Source: JBOGUF01 sp050696075
GTDB lineage: Bacteria; Chloroflexota; Chloroflexia; Thermomicrobiales; UBA6265
Length of the DNA: 64,000 bases
NCBI GenBank assembly: GCA_050696075.1
Contig: JBOGUF010000018.1
Location: 1-64,000, forward strand
Reading direction: 5' to 3'
Shown here: positions 32,738 through 41,247 of the stretch, piece by piece
How the letters are laid out: each line of letters opens with the position of its first letter
Numbering within the stretch: the first letter of the stretch is position 1
Program-made: the position numbers and the translations under genes
Notes under the pieces: model-generated
The model's input: the letters and a program-made list of their open reading frames with translations, nothing else
Database searches by the model: none
What the model was told of the DNA's origin: nothing

Positions 32738-32744
32738 TTAGGCG

Positions 32745-32772
32745 GTAGACGGCAGGCGACGGGCGACAGGCG
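32745..32772 (+). repeat. Short degenerate heptamer run
   Basis: After the binding-protein stop, 7-bp units related to GGCGACA (GACGGCA, GGCGACG, GGCGACA) follow each other. It resembles the run after the GH4 gene at 43956 and the AGGAGTC run at 19243. The rest of the 107-bp gap holds the ribosome-binding site of the next gene. Confidence 0.5.
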
Positions 32773-32844
32773 TTCTCGTCGTGGGAGGGGAGGATCTACT
32801 CCTCACGGCCAATACATCCCTACCGCCTCGACGGAGATTGAGCC

Positions 32845-33813
32845 ATGGCTCAGGTTACCGGTGAAGGCACGCGAGTCCCCATCGGTGCATCAACCCCGGC
32901 CGCGGCGGCTGGAGCCGCCGCGGCGCGGACAGGGCGCGCCGGCACCGTCCGCGCGCATTGGACGCCCTACCTCTTCCTCGCGTTCCCGGTTGCCCTCTAC
33001 GCCGTTTGGGTGATCGGGCCGATGATCTACTCCTTTTACATGAGCCTAACCAACTCCGATGGGGTGACGCAGCAGGACTTCATCGGCCTCGAGAACTATC
33101 GCCGTCTCGTCGACGATCACGTCTTCCGGACCGCGCTGATGAACAACGTCAAGTGGCTCGTTGCGTTCATCACGGTCCCCGTCGTTTGCGGTCTCGGCCT
33201 GGCGGTGTTGCTGAACAATCACCTGCCCGGCGTCCGCTTCATCAAGGCCGGTTTCTATTCGCCGATGGTCCTCTCGAGCGTCGTCATCGGCGTTGTCTGG
33301 ATCTGGATGTATCAACCAGACGGCCTGATCAATACCACCGTCGAGCTTCTCGGCTACGGCGGGCAGCGGATCGGCTGGCTTTCCAATCCGGACTTGGTGA
33401 CGTGGTCGATTATCGGCGCCGCAATGTGGCGGCAGATCGCCTACGTGATGCTGATCTACCTGGCCGGTCTGAAGAACGTCGACCCGACGTTGGTCGAAGC
33501 GGCCCGGGTCGACGGCGCCAGTTCTTTTCAGAGCTTCCGCCAGATCGTCTTACCGCTGCTCCAGCCCGTGACGGTGATCGTCATCGTTATCTCGATCATT
33601 GATGCCCTGCGTGCCTTCGACCTGGTCAACGTCATGACCCGCGGCGGCCCCTACAATCAGTCGGACGTCCTCGCCAACATGATGTACATCGAGGCGTTCA
33701 ACAACTACAACATGGGCTACGGCGCCTCGATCGCGGTCATCCTGACGCTGATCACGATGGTCTTCATCTTTGCCTACTTGCGGCGGATGCTGAAGGACGA
33801 GCTGGAGTATTGA
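32845..33813 (+). CDS. Sugar ABC transporter permease, MalF-type (cassette 2)
   Basis: A 322-aa permease. A long Ala/Gly/Arg-rich cytoplasmic tail of about 35 residues precedes helix one (YLFLAFPVALYAVWVIGPMI). The EAA loop is VDPTLVEAARVDGASSFQSFRQIVLPLL. The periplasmic part LTNSDGVTQQDFIGLENYRRLVDD is characteristic of sugar permeases. The ATG follows GGAGATTGAG. Its MalG-type partner is 106 bp away, past an 11-bp inverted repeat. Confidence 0.93.
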   Translation: MAQVTGEGTRVPIGASTPAAAAGAAAARTGRAGTVRAHWTPYLFLAFPVALYAVWVIGPMIYSFYMSLTNSDGVTQQDFIGLENYRRLVDDHVFRTALMNNVKWLVAFITVPVVCGLGLAVLLNNHLPGVRFIKAGFYSPMVLSSVVIGVVWIWMYQPDGLINTTVELLGYGGQRIGWLSNPDLVTWSIIGAAMWRQIAYVMLIYLAGLKNVDPTLVEAARVDGASSFQSFRQIVLPLLQPVTVIVIVISIIDALRAFDLVNVMTRGGPYNQSDVLANMMYIEAFNNYNMGYGASIAVILTLITMVFIFAYLRRMLKDELEY

Positions 33814-33816
33814 ATG

Positions 33817-33895
33817 AGCCGTCAGCTATCAGCGTGCAGCCGCGATCGCCCAACGAACTACTCACGGACTCGCGACTCACGTCTAGCTGACGGCT
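33817..33895. repeat. Inverted repeat between the two permease genes
   Basis: AGCCGTCAGCT (33817-33827) is the exact complement of AGCTGACGGCT (33885-33895), 57 bp apart. The left part also reads as loose 7-bp units (CAGCTAT, CAGCGTG, CAGCCGC). It could form a hairpin in the polycistronic mRNA between the permease genes. Confidence 0.55.
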
Positions 33896-33919
33896 GACGC
33901 CTTCATCGGGAGAGCGGGA

Positions 33920-34771
33920 ATGGCGGCAATCGCGCCCCAGCGCAAAGCGACGTTTCCCTGGCGGGCGGTCCTGTTCTACGCCTGCCTCATCCCGCTCCTG
34001 ATTACCTGGCTGACCCCCGTCTTCACCGCGCTCGTCACGTCGCTCCGTTCCTTCGACGACCTGATCGCGGACGGGCCGTGGAGCCTGCCCACCTCCCTCG
34101 AGCTCGGCAACTTCGGCGAGGCGTGGACCGATGGCGGTCTGCGGCAGTACCTGACCAATTCGTTCATCATCACGGTTCCCGCCCTGCTGATCACGCTTTT
34201 CCTCTCGTCGCTGGGCGCCTTCGCCCTCGCGCGTTTCCGGTTTCGAGGCAACCTCTTCATCTACTTCACCTTTGTCGGCGGGACGCTCTTGCCCTTCCAA
34301 ATCTTGATGCTCCCCGTCTATCGGCTGACCAATTTCCTCGGTCTGTACAACACCTATTGGGCGCTGATCATCTTCCACGCCGCGTTCCAACTTGGCTTCT
34401 GCACCTTCGTGCTCCGCAACTTCATGCGTACGATTCCGGGCGAGATACTGGACGCCGCCCGCATCGACGGCGCGAGTGAGTTCCGGATCTACGGCCAGCA
34501 TATCCTGCCGCTTTCGCTGCCGAGTCTCGCCGCGCTGGCGACCCTGGAGTTCACCTGGATCTTCAACGACTACCTGTGGGCATTGATCCTGATCCGGGAC
34601 AACGACCTGAAGCCGGTGACCACTGGCCTGGCCAGTCTGCGGGGTGAGTACGTGGACCAGTGGAACATCCTCTTCGCGGGCACCCTCATCGCCATTATCC
34701 CAACCGTCCTCCTCTTCATCTTCCTTCAACGATATTTCATCCAGGGGCTGACACTCGGCTCCGGCAAGTAA
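33920..34771 (+). CDS. Sugar ABC transporter permease, MalG-type (cassette 2)
   Basis: A 283-aa permease whose first helix is VLFYACLIPLLITWLTPVFTAL. The EAA loop reads IPGEILDAARIDGASEFRIYGQHILPLS, and the C-terminus is RYFIQGLTLGSGK. The ATG follows GGGAGAGCGGG. It completes the second importer. The nucleoside hydrolase starts 30 bp after its stop. Confidence 0.93.
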   Translation: MAAIAPQRKATFPWRAVLFYACLIPLLITWLTPVFTALVTSLRSFDDLIADGPWSLPTSLELGNFGEAWTDGGLRQYLTNSFIITVPALLITLFLSSLGAFALARFRFRGNLFIYFTFVGGTLLPFQILMLPVYRLTNFLGLYNTYWALIIFHAAFQLGFCTFVLRNFMRTIPGEILDAARIDGASEFRIYGQHILPLSLPSLAALATLEFTWIFNDYLWALILIRDNDLKPVTTGLASLRGEYVDQWNILFAGTLIAIIPTVLLFIFLQRYFIQGLTLGSGK

Positions 34772-34801
34772 TCCATCTCCTTTCTTGAAGGAGCAGTTCG
34801 A

Positions 34802-35701
34802 TTGCCGACGCGTCTGATCCTGGACACCGACATTGGCACCGACGTCGACGATTGCCTGGCGCTGGCGGTCATCCTGGGTTCGCCCGAGATTGAGCTCGTG
34901 GGCGTCACCTGTGTCTACGGCGACGTCGCCTTGCGTGGTCGGATGGTGCGTAAGCTGCTGCGATTGAAGAGGCGAGACGACGTCCCGGTCTATCTCGGAG
35001 CAGATGACTCGCTGCTTGGGTTGCGGCCGATCCACTGGCCAGGGCACGAGGGGGTCGGCCTGCTTGAAGAGTCCGATGAGGGACTGGAACCAACGCCAGG
35101 CCGGGCCGTCGACTTCATTGTCGAATCGGTCATGGCGAACCCCGGCCAGATCCATCTGCTGGCGATCGGGCCGCTGACGAACGTCGCCATCGCCCTGAAG
35201 GTCGAACCACGGATCGCGGAACGCCTCGCGCACCTGACGATCATGGGCGGGGTACGGCACAGTGCGCGGACAATTGCGGAGCACAACATCGTGTGCGACC
35301 CAGAGGCGGCACAGATCGTGGTCAGTTCGGGCGCACCAACCACGCTCGTCCCGCTCGACGTGACGTTGCGGGTCACGATCGATCAAGTCGGTGTGGAACA
35401 GGTGCGGCGGGCCGGCACGCCGTTTCACGACGCGGTCGCCCGACAGGTGGAACTCTATCCTCGTTTCCGCGAGCGTGGAACGACCTACTTGCACGACCCG
35501 CTCGCCGCGGCCATTGTTGTACGGCCGGAGTTGGCGACGCTGACCTCGCTTCGCGTCGACGTCGAGACGGGCGGTCGCCTTTCCGCCGGAGCCAGCCTCA
35601 TGCGCGAGCCGTCGGTCGATACGCCGGCGAACGCGGCCGTCGCACTCGACGTCGACGTGGCGGCGGCCGAGGCGTTCATTATCGAACGGATCGCCAATTG
35701 A
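34802..35701 (+). CDS. Inosine-uridine-type nucleoside hydrolase
   Basis: A 299-aa enzyme that splits the N-glycosidic bond of ribonucleosides to base and ribose. The calcium-binding signature DTDIGTDVDDCLAL lies at about residues 7-20. Further family marks are LLAIGPLTNVAIAL and the HNIVCDPEAAQIV region, with the final metal Asp in YLHDPLAAA. The TTG start is supported by AAGGAG. Being the last gene of the ABC cassette, it probably cleaves an imported nucleoside. No signal peptide is present. Confidence 0.92.
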   Translation: MPTRLILDTDIGTDVDDCLALAVILGSPEIELVGVTCVYGDVALRGRMVRKLLRLKRRDDVPVYLGADDSLLGLRPIHWPGHEGVGLLEESDEGLEPTPGRAVDFIVESVMANPGQIHLLAIGPLTNVAIALKVEPRIAERLAHLTIMGGVRHSARTIAEHNIVCDPEAAQIVVSSGAPTTLVPLDVTLRVTIDQVGVEQVRRAGTPFHDAVARQVELYPRFRERGTTYLHDPLAAAIVVRPELATLTSLRVDVETGGRLSAGASLMREPSVDTPANAAVALDVDVAAAEAFIIERIAN

Positions 35702-35756
35702 ACGTGCTGCATTCGACGCCAGGACAACGGGCGCGAGGGCACATTGCCGAAAGTGC

Positions 35757-36707
35757 TCATCGGCCCTGGTAAAAGACCCAGCGTGACGATGAGCGCATCA
35801 CGACGAGGGTCACGACCATGATGATAACGAAGAGGATCCAGGCCATAGCTGAGGCATAGCCCATCTTGAAGTAGTCGAACGCGTTGCTGTACAGGTACAG
35901 ACCGTAGGTCATCGTCGAGTCCGCCGGTCCACCCTGGGTGATGACGTACGGCTCGACGAAATATTGAAACCCGTGAATCAGGCCGATGATCGAGTTGAAG
36001 AGGATCACGGGCGTGAGGAGCGGGATGGTGACGTGGAGCAATCGACGCCAGGCCGATGCGCCATCCAATGCAGCGGCCTCGTAGAGCTCCGTCGGGATGT
36101 CTTGTAGTCCTGCCAGGTAGATGATCATCGCGTTGCCAAGCCCCCACAGCCCGACGATGATCAGCCCGGGCATGGCCCAGGTCGGATCGCTGAACCATCC
36201 GAGCGTCGGCAAGCCGACCTTCTCCAGGACGAAGTTCAGCAGGCCGTAGGTGGGGTGAAGGAGGTAAATCCAGATCACCGAAACGGCGACCAGCGGCACG
36301 ATCGAGGGCATGTAGAAGATCGTGCGATACACCGTCTGGCCCGTGAGTCGCTGGTTCAGCAGCAAGGCAAGGCCAATTGCGCAGACTGTGCCGATCGCCA
36401 CTGAGGCCAGCGTGTAGTAGACGGTGTTCTTGAGCGATGTCCAGAAGAGCGCATCGTTAATCAACTCTCGATAGTTGTCGAGGCCAACGAACTCCCCGGG
36501 GGAGAGGAGCGTCGTGTCACGGAAGCTGTAGTAGAGGGACGCGAAGAACGGGTAGACCTGAAAGGCGAGCGTGCCGACGATCCACGGGCTTATGAACGCC
36601 AACCCGGTGAGCAGCTTTCGCAGCGACTTCCGGCGCCGGCTCTTGAGCGGCGGCACGGCAACATCCACTTCGGGGATCAAGGATGAAGTGATTGCTGGAC
36701 TCGACAC
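35757..36707 (-). CDS. Sugar ABC transporter permease, MalF-type (cassette 3)
   Basis: A 316-aa permease with a cytoplasmic N-terminus and first helix near GLAFISPWIVGTLAFQVYPFFAS. The EAA loop is DIPTELYEAAALDGASAWRRLLHVTIPLL. The GTG start lies 18 bp after the other permease's stop. It is the last gene of the cassette on this strand, an order (MalG-type before MalF-type) opposite to cassettes 1 and 2. Confidence 0.92.
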   Translation of the reverse strand: MSSPAITSSLIPEVDVAVPPLKSRRRKSLRKLLTGLAFISPWIVGTLAFQVYPFFASLYYSFRDTTLLSPGEFVGLDNYRELINDALFWTSLKNTVYYTLASVAIGTVCAIGLALLLNQRLTGQTVYRTIFYMPSIVPLVAVSVIWIYLLHPTYGLLNFVLEKVGLPTLGWFSDPTWAMPGLIIVGLWGLGNAMIIYLAGLQDIPTELYEAAALDGASAWRRLLHVTIPLLTPVILFNSIIGLIHGFQYFVEPYVITQGGPADSTMTYGLYLYSNAFDYFKMGYASAMAWILFVIIMVVTLVVMRSSSRWVFYQGR

Positions 36708-36725
36708 TTCCCGCCTCCCTGCACC

Positions 36726-37628
36726 CTAGCCTTTGAGGCCCGAAGTAGCAATGCCCTGGATGAAGAACCGCTGGGCTACGAGGAAGGCGACGAGGACAGG
36801 GACGACGACCATTGTGGCGACGGCCATGATTTGCCCGAACTGGCTCAGGCCAAGGGCAGACTGCATGTTGGCAAGGCCCAGCGATAGCGTCCACTTCGCC
36901 TCATCATTGAGGTAGAGCAATGGCCCCAGGAAGTCCTTCCAAGAAAAGAGGAACTGGAAAAGCGCTACCGTGATCAGCGCCGGTTTGGCGAGGGGCACAA
37001 CGATCTGCCACAGGATCTGAATCTCCGACGCTCCTTCGAGCCGGGCCGCGTCGGTGAAGTCGCGCGGAATCCCGTTGAAAAACTGGCGCAGCAGGAAGAT
37101 GTAAAACGCGTGCCCGAAGAAGTAGGGCACGGTCAGCGGCAGCACTGAATTGGTCCAGCCGAGCTGGGAAAAGACGATAAAGAGCGGAATCATCGTCACC
37201 TGAAACGGCAGCATGAGCGAGGCAAGTACGACGACGAACATCGTGTCACGCCCCGGCCACTCCAGCCGGGAAAAGCCGTAGGCGACGAGCGTACTGGAGA
37301 TCAGGGAGCCGAAGATCGTCAGCGCGCTGATAACCGCAGTGTTCCACGTATAGCGGAGGAATGGCACGACGTCGAGCGCACCCGAGTAGTTCGACCACTG
37401 GATCGGGTTCGGGATCCAGGTCGGCGGCCAGGCAAGGATCTGCTCGTTGGATTTCAGCGACGTCGAAATCATCCAGAGGAACGGCAGGATAAAGGCGGCG
37501 CTAAGTAGGATGAGCGCCGCGTGCCGCAAGACCGTTCCGGCGGGCCGACGCAGCCGGTCCCACGTCGCACGGCCGCGTGCCGATGTATCGGTCGACGGGG
37601 CGGTGTCCAGCTTGGTCAGGGTTGCCAC
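36726..37628 (-). CDS. Sugar ABC transporter permease, MalG-type (cassette 3)
   Basis: A 300-aa permease starting at a GTG, with first helix LRHAALILLSAAFILPFLWMIS. The EAA loop is IPRDFTDAARLEGASEIQILWQIVVPLAK, and the C-terminus RFFIQGIATSGLKG is typical. It lies 71 bp after the binding-protein stop. Helix content and loop positions match the MalG group. Confidence 0.92.
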   Translation of the reverse strand: MATLTKLDTAPSTDTSARGRATWDRLRRPAGTVLRHAALILLSAAFILPFLWMISTSLKSNEQILAWPPTWIPNPIQWSNYSGALDVVPFLRYTWNTAVISALTIFGSLISSTLVAYGFSRLEWPGRDTMFVVVLASLMLPFQVTMIPLFIVFSQLGWTNSVLPLTVPYFFGHAFYIFLLRQFFNGIPRDFTDAARLEGASEIQILWQIVVPLAKPALITVALFQFLFSWKDFLGPLLYLNDEAKWTLSLGLANMQSALGLSQFGQIMAVATMVVVPVLVAFLVAQRFFIQGIATSGLKG

Positions 37629-37699
37629 AACGAACCTCCGGCGACGACAGTCGTCGGGCGGGGCACTCGTTGCGCGCCCCGCCGATTGTTCCCCCGAAC

Positions 37700-39082
37700 C
37701 TATAGGCTTTTGTCGAGCTCCCGCTGGACCTCTTCGGTAAGCTTGTCGAGAGCGGCCCGCGGTTCCTCCTGGAGCAGCATCACGCGGTCCATCATCGCGG
37801 TGAGGCGGTCGTTGTAGAACGCCGCGGCCGGCATGACCGGCGGCGAGCCAACCCGCCCGGCGCCGAGCAGCGCGTCGATGAACGTCTGGAATCCCGGATA
37901 ATTGCTGACGACCTCCTGGAACGACGGGACTTCAAGGACCGACTTCGAGACCGGCACGTTGATCGGCCGGTCACCCCAGACGACTCGCCTGGCGTAGCCC
38001 TCCGGATCACCAACGCCGGCGGTGAATTGGACGAACTCGGCCGCCGCCGCTGGGTCCTTCGATCCTTTCGGAACGATCTGGATATCGCCCCAGGTCCAGT
38101 TGGAGGGCACACCTTCGGCGCCAGCCAGGGGCGGCGGGACCACACCGTACTCAAGGCCTTCGTCCGCGAACTTCTTGATGTCGCCGAGCTTCCACGGACC
38201 CTGCGCCTGGATCGCGTACTTGCCGGCGATGAAGGGGTCGAGATTCTGCGCGCGTTCGCTCGCCAATCCTTCGTTGAAGGCCGCGACCTTCGTCGCATCG
38301 TACTTTTCCGCGTAGGATCGATGCCAGGTCAGCGCCTCGACGAGCTTCGGGTCGTTCGCGGTGACCTGCCTGGCGTCTTCGTCATAGAAGCCGCCGCCGA
38401 AGACGGTGCCCCAGAGCCAGAATTGATCAGACGCCGGTAGGAAGCCCATGCGCCCGATGTTGCCGTTGTCCTGACGGACCGTGAGTTGGTCGGCCAGCGC
38501 GTCGAGATCGGCGATGGTGGCCGGACCCGTCTCAGGATCGAGTTCGGCCTCGGCAAACAGCGTCTTGTTGTAGAGAAGCGAGTAGCAGCCGGCCCAATAA
38601 GAGAGGCCATAGATCTGGCCGTTGTACTGGCCCAGCTTGAGGATGTTCGGGTCAACCCAGGACTGGGTCGCCGCGAGGTCGATCAAGTCGTTAATCGGTA
38701 CAATCGCCTCCTGGTCGGCCAAGGTCGGGATCGCGGTCGAGCCGAAGAGGGTCACGATGTCGGGCGGATTGCCGGAGGCGATGGCCGCGGTGAGTTTCGG
38801 CAGGAACTGGTCCCACGGCACGACCGTCGGTTCAATGTGAATGCGGCTCTGCTTCTCGTGGAACATATCGACGACGAATTGGACCATCTCCTCCCACTGT
38901 TCGGTCCAGCCGTGCCAGTAGGTGAGTTTGATCTCTTCACCCTGAATTGCGGGGACGGCGAGTGCGCTCCGGATACCGGCCGCGGCGGTCACCGTTGCGG
39001 CCGCGCCGCCGGTGGCGGCGCGCAGGAACCGCCGCCGAGAGAGCGGGGGCAGGTGGTTTATCGGGCTCTTCAGCGATGCCAT
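37700..39082 (-). CDS. Sugar ABC transporter, substrate-binding protein (cassette 3)
   Basis: A 460-aa binding protein with a clear Tat signal: SRRRFLRAA at about 15-23, an Ala-rich core and cleavage near ALAVPAIQ. The mature part has LTYWHGWTEQWEEMVQFVVDMF and NPPDIVTLFGS, typical of the UgpB/MalE-like group. It heads the third cassette. The nearest regulator is the divergent AraC gene at 40309, with the dioxygenase gene between. Confidence 0.93.
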   Translation of the reverse strand: MASLKSPINHLPPLSRRRFLRAATGGAAATVTAAAGIRSALAVPAIQGEEIKLTYWHGWTEQWEEMVQFVVDMFHEKQSRIHIEPTVVPWDQFLPKLTAAIASGNPPDIVTLFGSTAIPTLADQEAIVPINDLIDLAATQSWVDPNILKLGQYNGQIYGLSYWAGCYSLLYNKTLFAEAELDPETGPATIADLDALADQLTVRQDNGNIGRMGFLPASDQFWLWGTVFGGGFYDEDARQVTANDPKLVEALTWHRSYAEKYDATKVAAFNEGLASERAQNLDPFIAGKYAIQAQGPWKLGDIKKFADEGLEYGVVPPPLAGAEGVPSNWTWGDIQIVPKGSKDPAAAAEFVQFTAGVGDPEGYARRVVWGDRPINVPVSKSVLEVPSFQEVVSNYPGFQTFIDALLGAGRVGSPPVMPAAAFYNDRLTAMMDRVMLLQEEPRAALDKLTEEVQRELDKSL

Positions 39083-39314
39083 CCGGGTTCTCCTCTCAGG
39101 TCAAATCGCCACGGAGCGTTGGTACACTCCCTCGGCAAGAACAGCCAAACGCAGCGTGCCGGCTTGCTCCCCTGATCAGGGACAAGCCGCGCGCACTGCA
39201 ATCGTTTCGCGATGCATCATCGCGATGCGTCACCTGTGCTTCCGTTGCGCCCTGGGTCCGGGGGGCTCGCCGCGCGTTGAGCCCACGCCGGGAGCGGGGC
39301 GTATCGAAGCCTCG

Positions 39315-40229
39315 TTAGCAGATGCGTCCTCGCTTGCCAGCAACCCCATGCCCGACCGGGTTCTCCCCGACCCAGCGTTCGTCGACCGGCTCGGACGCGA
39401 GTTGATACCGCGAGTCGGACGAGATCCGAATCCGGTTCGACTGGTTATCCAGGCTCGCGTGCAGCGTGTAGATCGTAAAGGTCAGGAGGTCCCCAGCCTG
39501 GAACTCGGTGGTAAGCCAGCGCACCCCGAGCTGGCGGCGCAGCTCGAACGGATCGTCCGAGAGCGCTCCGCTCCACCACTTTTCGCCACGTTCATACAAG
39601 TCGGCGTCCGGGAAGTTCGCGCAGAAGCTATCGACGTCCATTTGGCCGTAGTCGTTCTTGATCTCTTCGATCTTGTGGGACTTCTCAAGCACGATCAGGC
39701 CGCCGAGGTGGAAGTCGACGTCCCCCAGCGGCACCCAGGCGGTGAAGAGGTTGGTCGTGCCGCGGTTCATGAAGACGCTGTCGCCGTGCGGAGCGGTGCC
39801 CCGGCCGGGCGCGACCGCCCGCAACCAGGTGTAATCGAAGTGCCGCACTTCGCCGCCGAGGAAGCGCTCGTAGAATTCCATCATGCGTCCGGCATAGAGC
39901 ACGCGATCGAGCGGCTCGTTGTTCTTGGCCAAGTCGGGCCGGAACTTGAACTCGATCCCGGTACGAACGACCACCTCCATGGGATCGGTGCCCGGATCGA
40001 GCCCGCCTTCCTCCTCCAGCCGTTTGACGATTTCCCGCCGAGCGTCGAGGACGTGTTCTCGATCCAGGTAACCGGGGAGATAGAGGTAGCCGTCGTCCTC
40101 CATCCGCCGCCGCAGTTCCGCGACGTCGTCGATTGCGTCGATTGAGCTCCGTAGTTCGCCGAAGGCCGCGGGCGAGGTATCCATCACGCGGCCGCTGGCA
40201 ATCAGGTCCGGTAGTAACGTCGTTGCCAT
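39315..40229 (-). CDS. Phytanoyl-CoA dioxygenase (PhyH) family protein
   Basis: A 304-aa Fe(II)/2-oxoglutarate oxygenase. After DDGYLYLPGYLDREHVLDARREIVK (shown in part), the iron ligands are probably His and Asp of PHGDSVF and a distal His in YTLHASLDNQSNRIRISSDSRYQ, whose Arg binds 2-oxoglutarate. ATG 40229 is preferred to an in-frame alternative at 40241. It lies 232 bp upstream of the binding protein on the same strand, divergent from the AraC regulator. In such loci PhyH proteins may oxidise a sugar or small metabolite; the substrate is unknown. Confidence 0.9.
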   Translation of the reverse strand: MATTLLPDLIASGRVMDTSPAAFGELRSSIDAIDDVAELRRRMEDDGYLYLPGYLDREHVLDARREIVKRLEEEGGLDPGTDPMEVVVRTGIEFKFRPDLAKNNEPLDRVLYAGRMMEFYERFLGGEVRHFDYTWLRAVAPGRGTAPHGDSVFMNRGTTNLFTAWVPLGDVDFHLGGLIVLEKSHKIEEIKNDYGQMDVDSFCANFPDADLYERGEKWWSGALSDDPFELRRQLGVRWLTTEFQAGDLLTFTIYTLHASLDNQSNRIRISSDSRYQLASEPVDERWVGENPVGHGVAGKRGRIC

Positions 40230-40261
40230 CTGGCGCTCCAAACTCGAAGCCGCGTAGCCGT

Positions 40262-40290
40262 TTGTCGGGGCCGCGACTCAATGGTAAACT
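40262..40290 (+). promoter_or_regulatory. Promoter of the araC-type gene
   Basis: TTGTCG (40262-40267), 17-bp spacing and TAAACT (40285-40290). The ATG lies 18 bp downstream. The same 79-bp gap must hold the divergent promoter of the dioxygenase gene, so the two may be controlled jointly. Confidence 0.55.
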
Positions 40291-40308
40291 CCGCGCCACC
40301 CAGATCCG

Positions 40309-41205
40309 ATGATCAATTTGACCGGTTTCCTTGTGTTTTTTGGCATTCGAGTGAAGAACCTGCTAACGGATCGCCAGACCGCCTTACGGGCACAGCACGC
40401 GGTGCGATCGCCGCTGGGGAACATTTCACTCGCTGGGTTCAATCGCGACAGTGTCGGTATACCGCGACGGCCAATGCGCGTGCTCGGCAGCTATGCGATC
40501 GTCTATGTTGTGGACGGACAAGCACACTACGAAGATGCGAACGGCTTGACACTGATGCTCGAGGCGGGCGATCTCCTGGTTGTGTTTCCTGAGCTACCAC
40601 ATACCTACTTCCCGCCGGAGACAGCGCACTGGAGTGAGCTGTACTTTGTCTTCGACGGTCCTATCTTCGAATTGTGGCGCACCACCGGCCTGCTTCATCC
40701 CCATAAGCCCATCCTTCATCTGGAGCCAGTGGACCTGTGGCTCAATCGCTTTGAGTCCGTCCTCGGCGCTCCTCACCGGCCGGGATTCGCACCATCGCTG
40801 GTCGAGATTTCCCGCCTCCAACTTGTCTTAAGCGAGGCACTGCTCGCCGGGACACGAGGCGGCAAGCTTGATGAAGAGACGTCCTGGTTTAGCCGCGCAT
40901 GTGGCCTACTCGAATCGGACATCGCGCAGGAGGTCGATCTACGCGACGTGGCGCGCGACCTCCACATGTCGTACGACGGGTTCCGCAAGCGCTTCCAACG
41001 CCTGGCCAACATGCCGCCGGCGAAATACCGCGGCATCCGGCTCATCGACCGTGCCTGTGAACTGATGCAGCGCGGCAACCTCACCGACCGCCAGATTGCC
41101 GAGCAGCTTGGCTTCTGCGACGAGTTCTATTTCTCGCGGCGGTTCAAACAGATCACTGGGCGGTCACCGCGGGAATGGCGTCAGCGATTGCCGCGATCGC
41201 GATAA
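40309..41205 (+). CDS. AraC family transcriptional regulator
   Basis: A 298-aa AraC/XylS activator. The N-terminal cupin-like sensing part (about 25-160) shows LEAGDLLVVFPELPHTYFPPE. The C-terminal double helix-turn-helix begins about residue 200 (VDLRDVARDLHMSYDGFRKRFQRLANMPPAKY, shown as read) and ends TDRQIAEQLGFCDEFYFSRRFKQITGRSPREWR. Placement beside the divergent PhyH gene and cassette 3 suggests it activates them when the imported sugar is present. Confidence 0.93.
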   Translation: MINLTGFLVFFGIRVKNLLTDRQTALRAQHAVRSPLGNISLAGFNRDSVGIPRRPMRVLGSYAIVYVVDGQAHYEDANGLTLMLEAGDLLVVFPELPHTYFPPETAHWSELYFVFDGPIFELWRTTGLLHPHKPILHLEPVDLWLNRFESVLGAPHRPGFAPSLVEISRLQLVLSEALLAGTRGGKLDEETSWFSRACGLLESDIAQEVDLRDVARDLHMSYDGFRKRFQRLANMPPAKYRGIRLIDRACELMQRGNLTDRQIAEQLGFCDEFYFSRRFKQITGRSPREWRQRLPRSR

Positions 41206-41247
41206 CGGACTCGCTATCGACGTGGACCTATCCTGAAGAGCATCTTC

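Noticed and set aside
33764..35494. Minus-strand open frame of 576 codons opposite a permease and the nucleoside hydrolase
   Set aside because: Highly charged, low-complexity translation; both plus-strand genes have strong family motifs.
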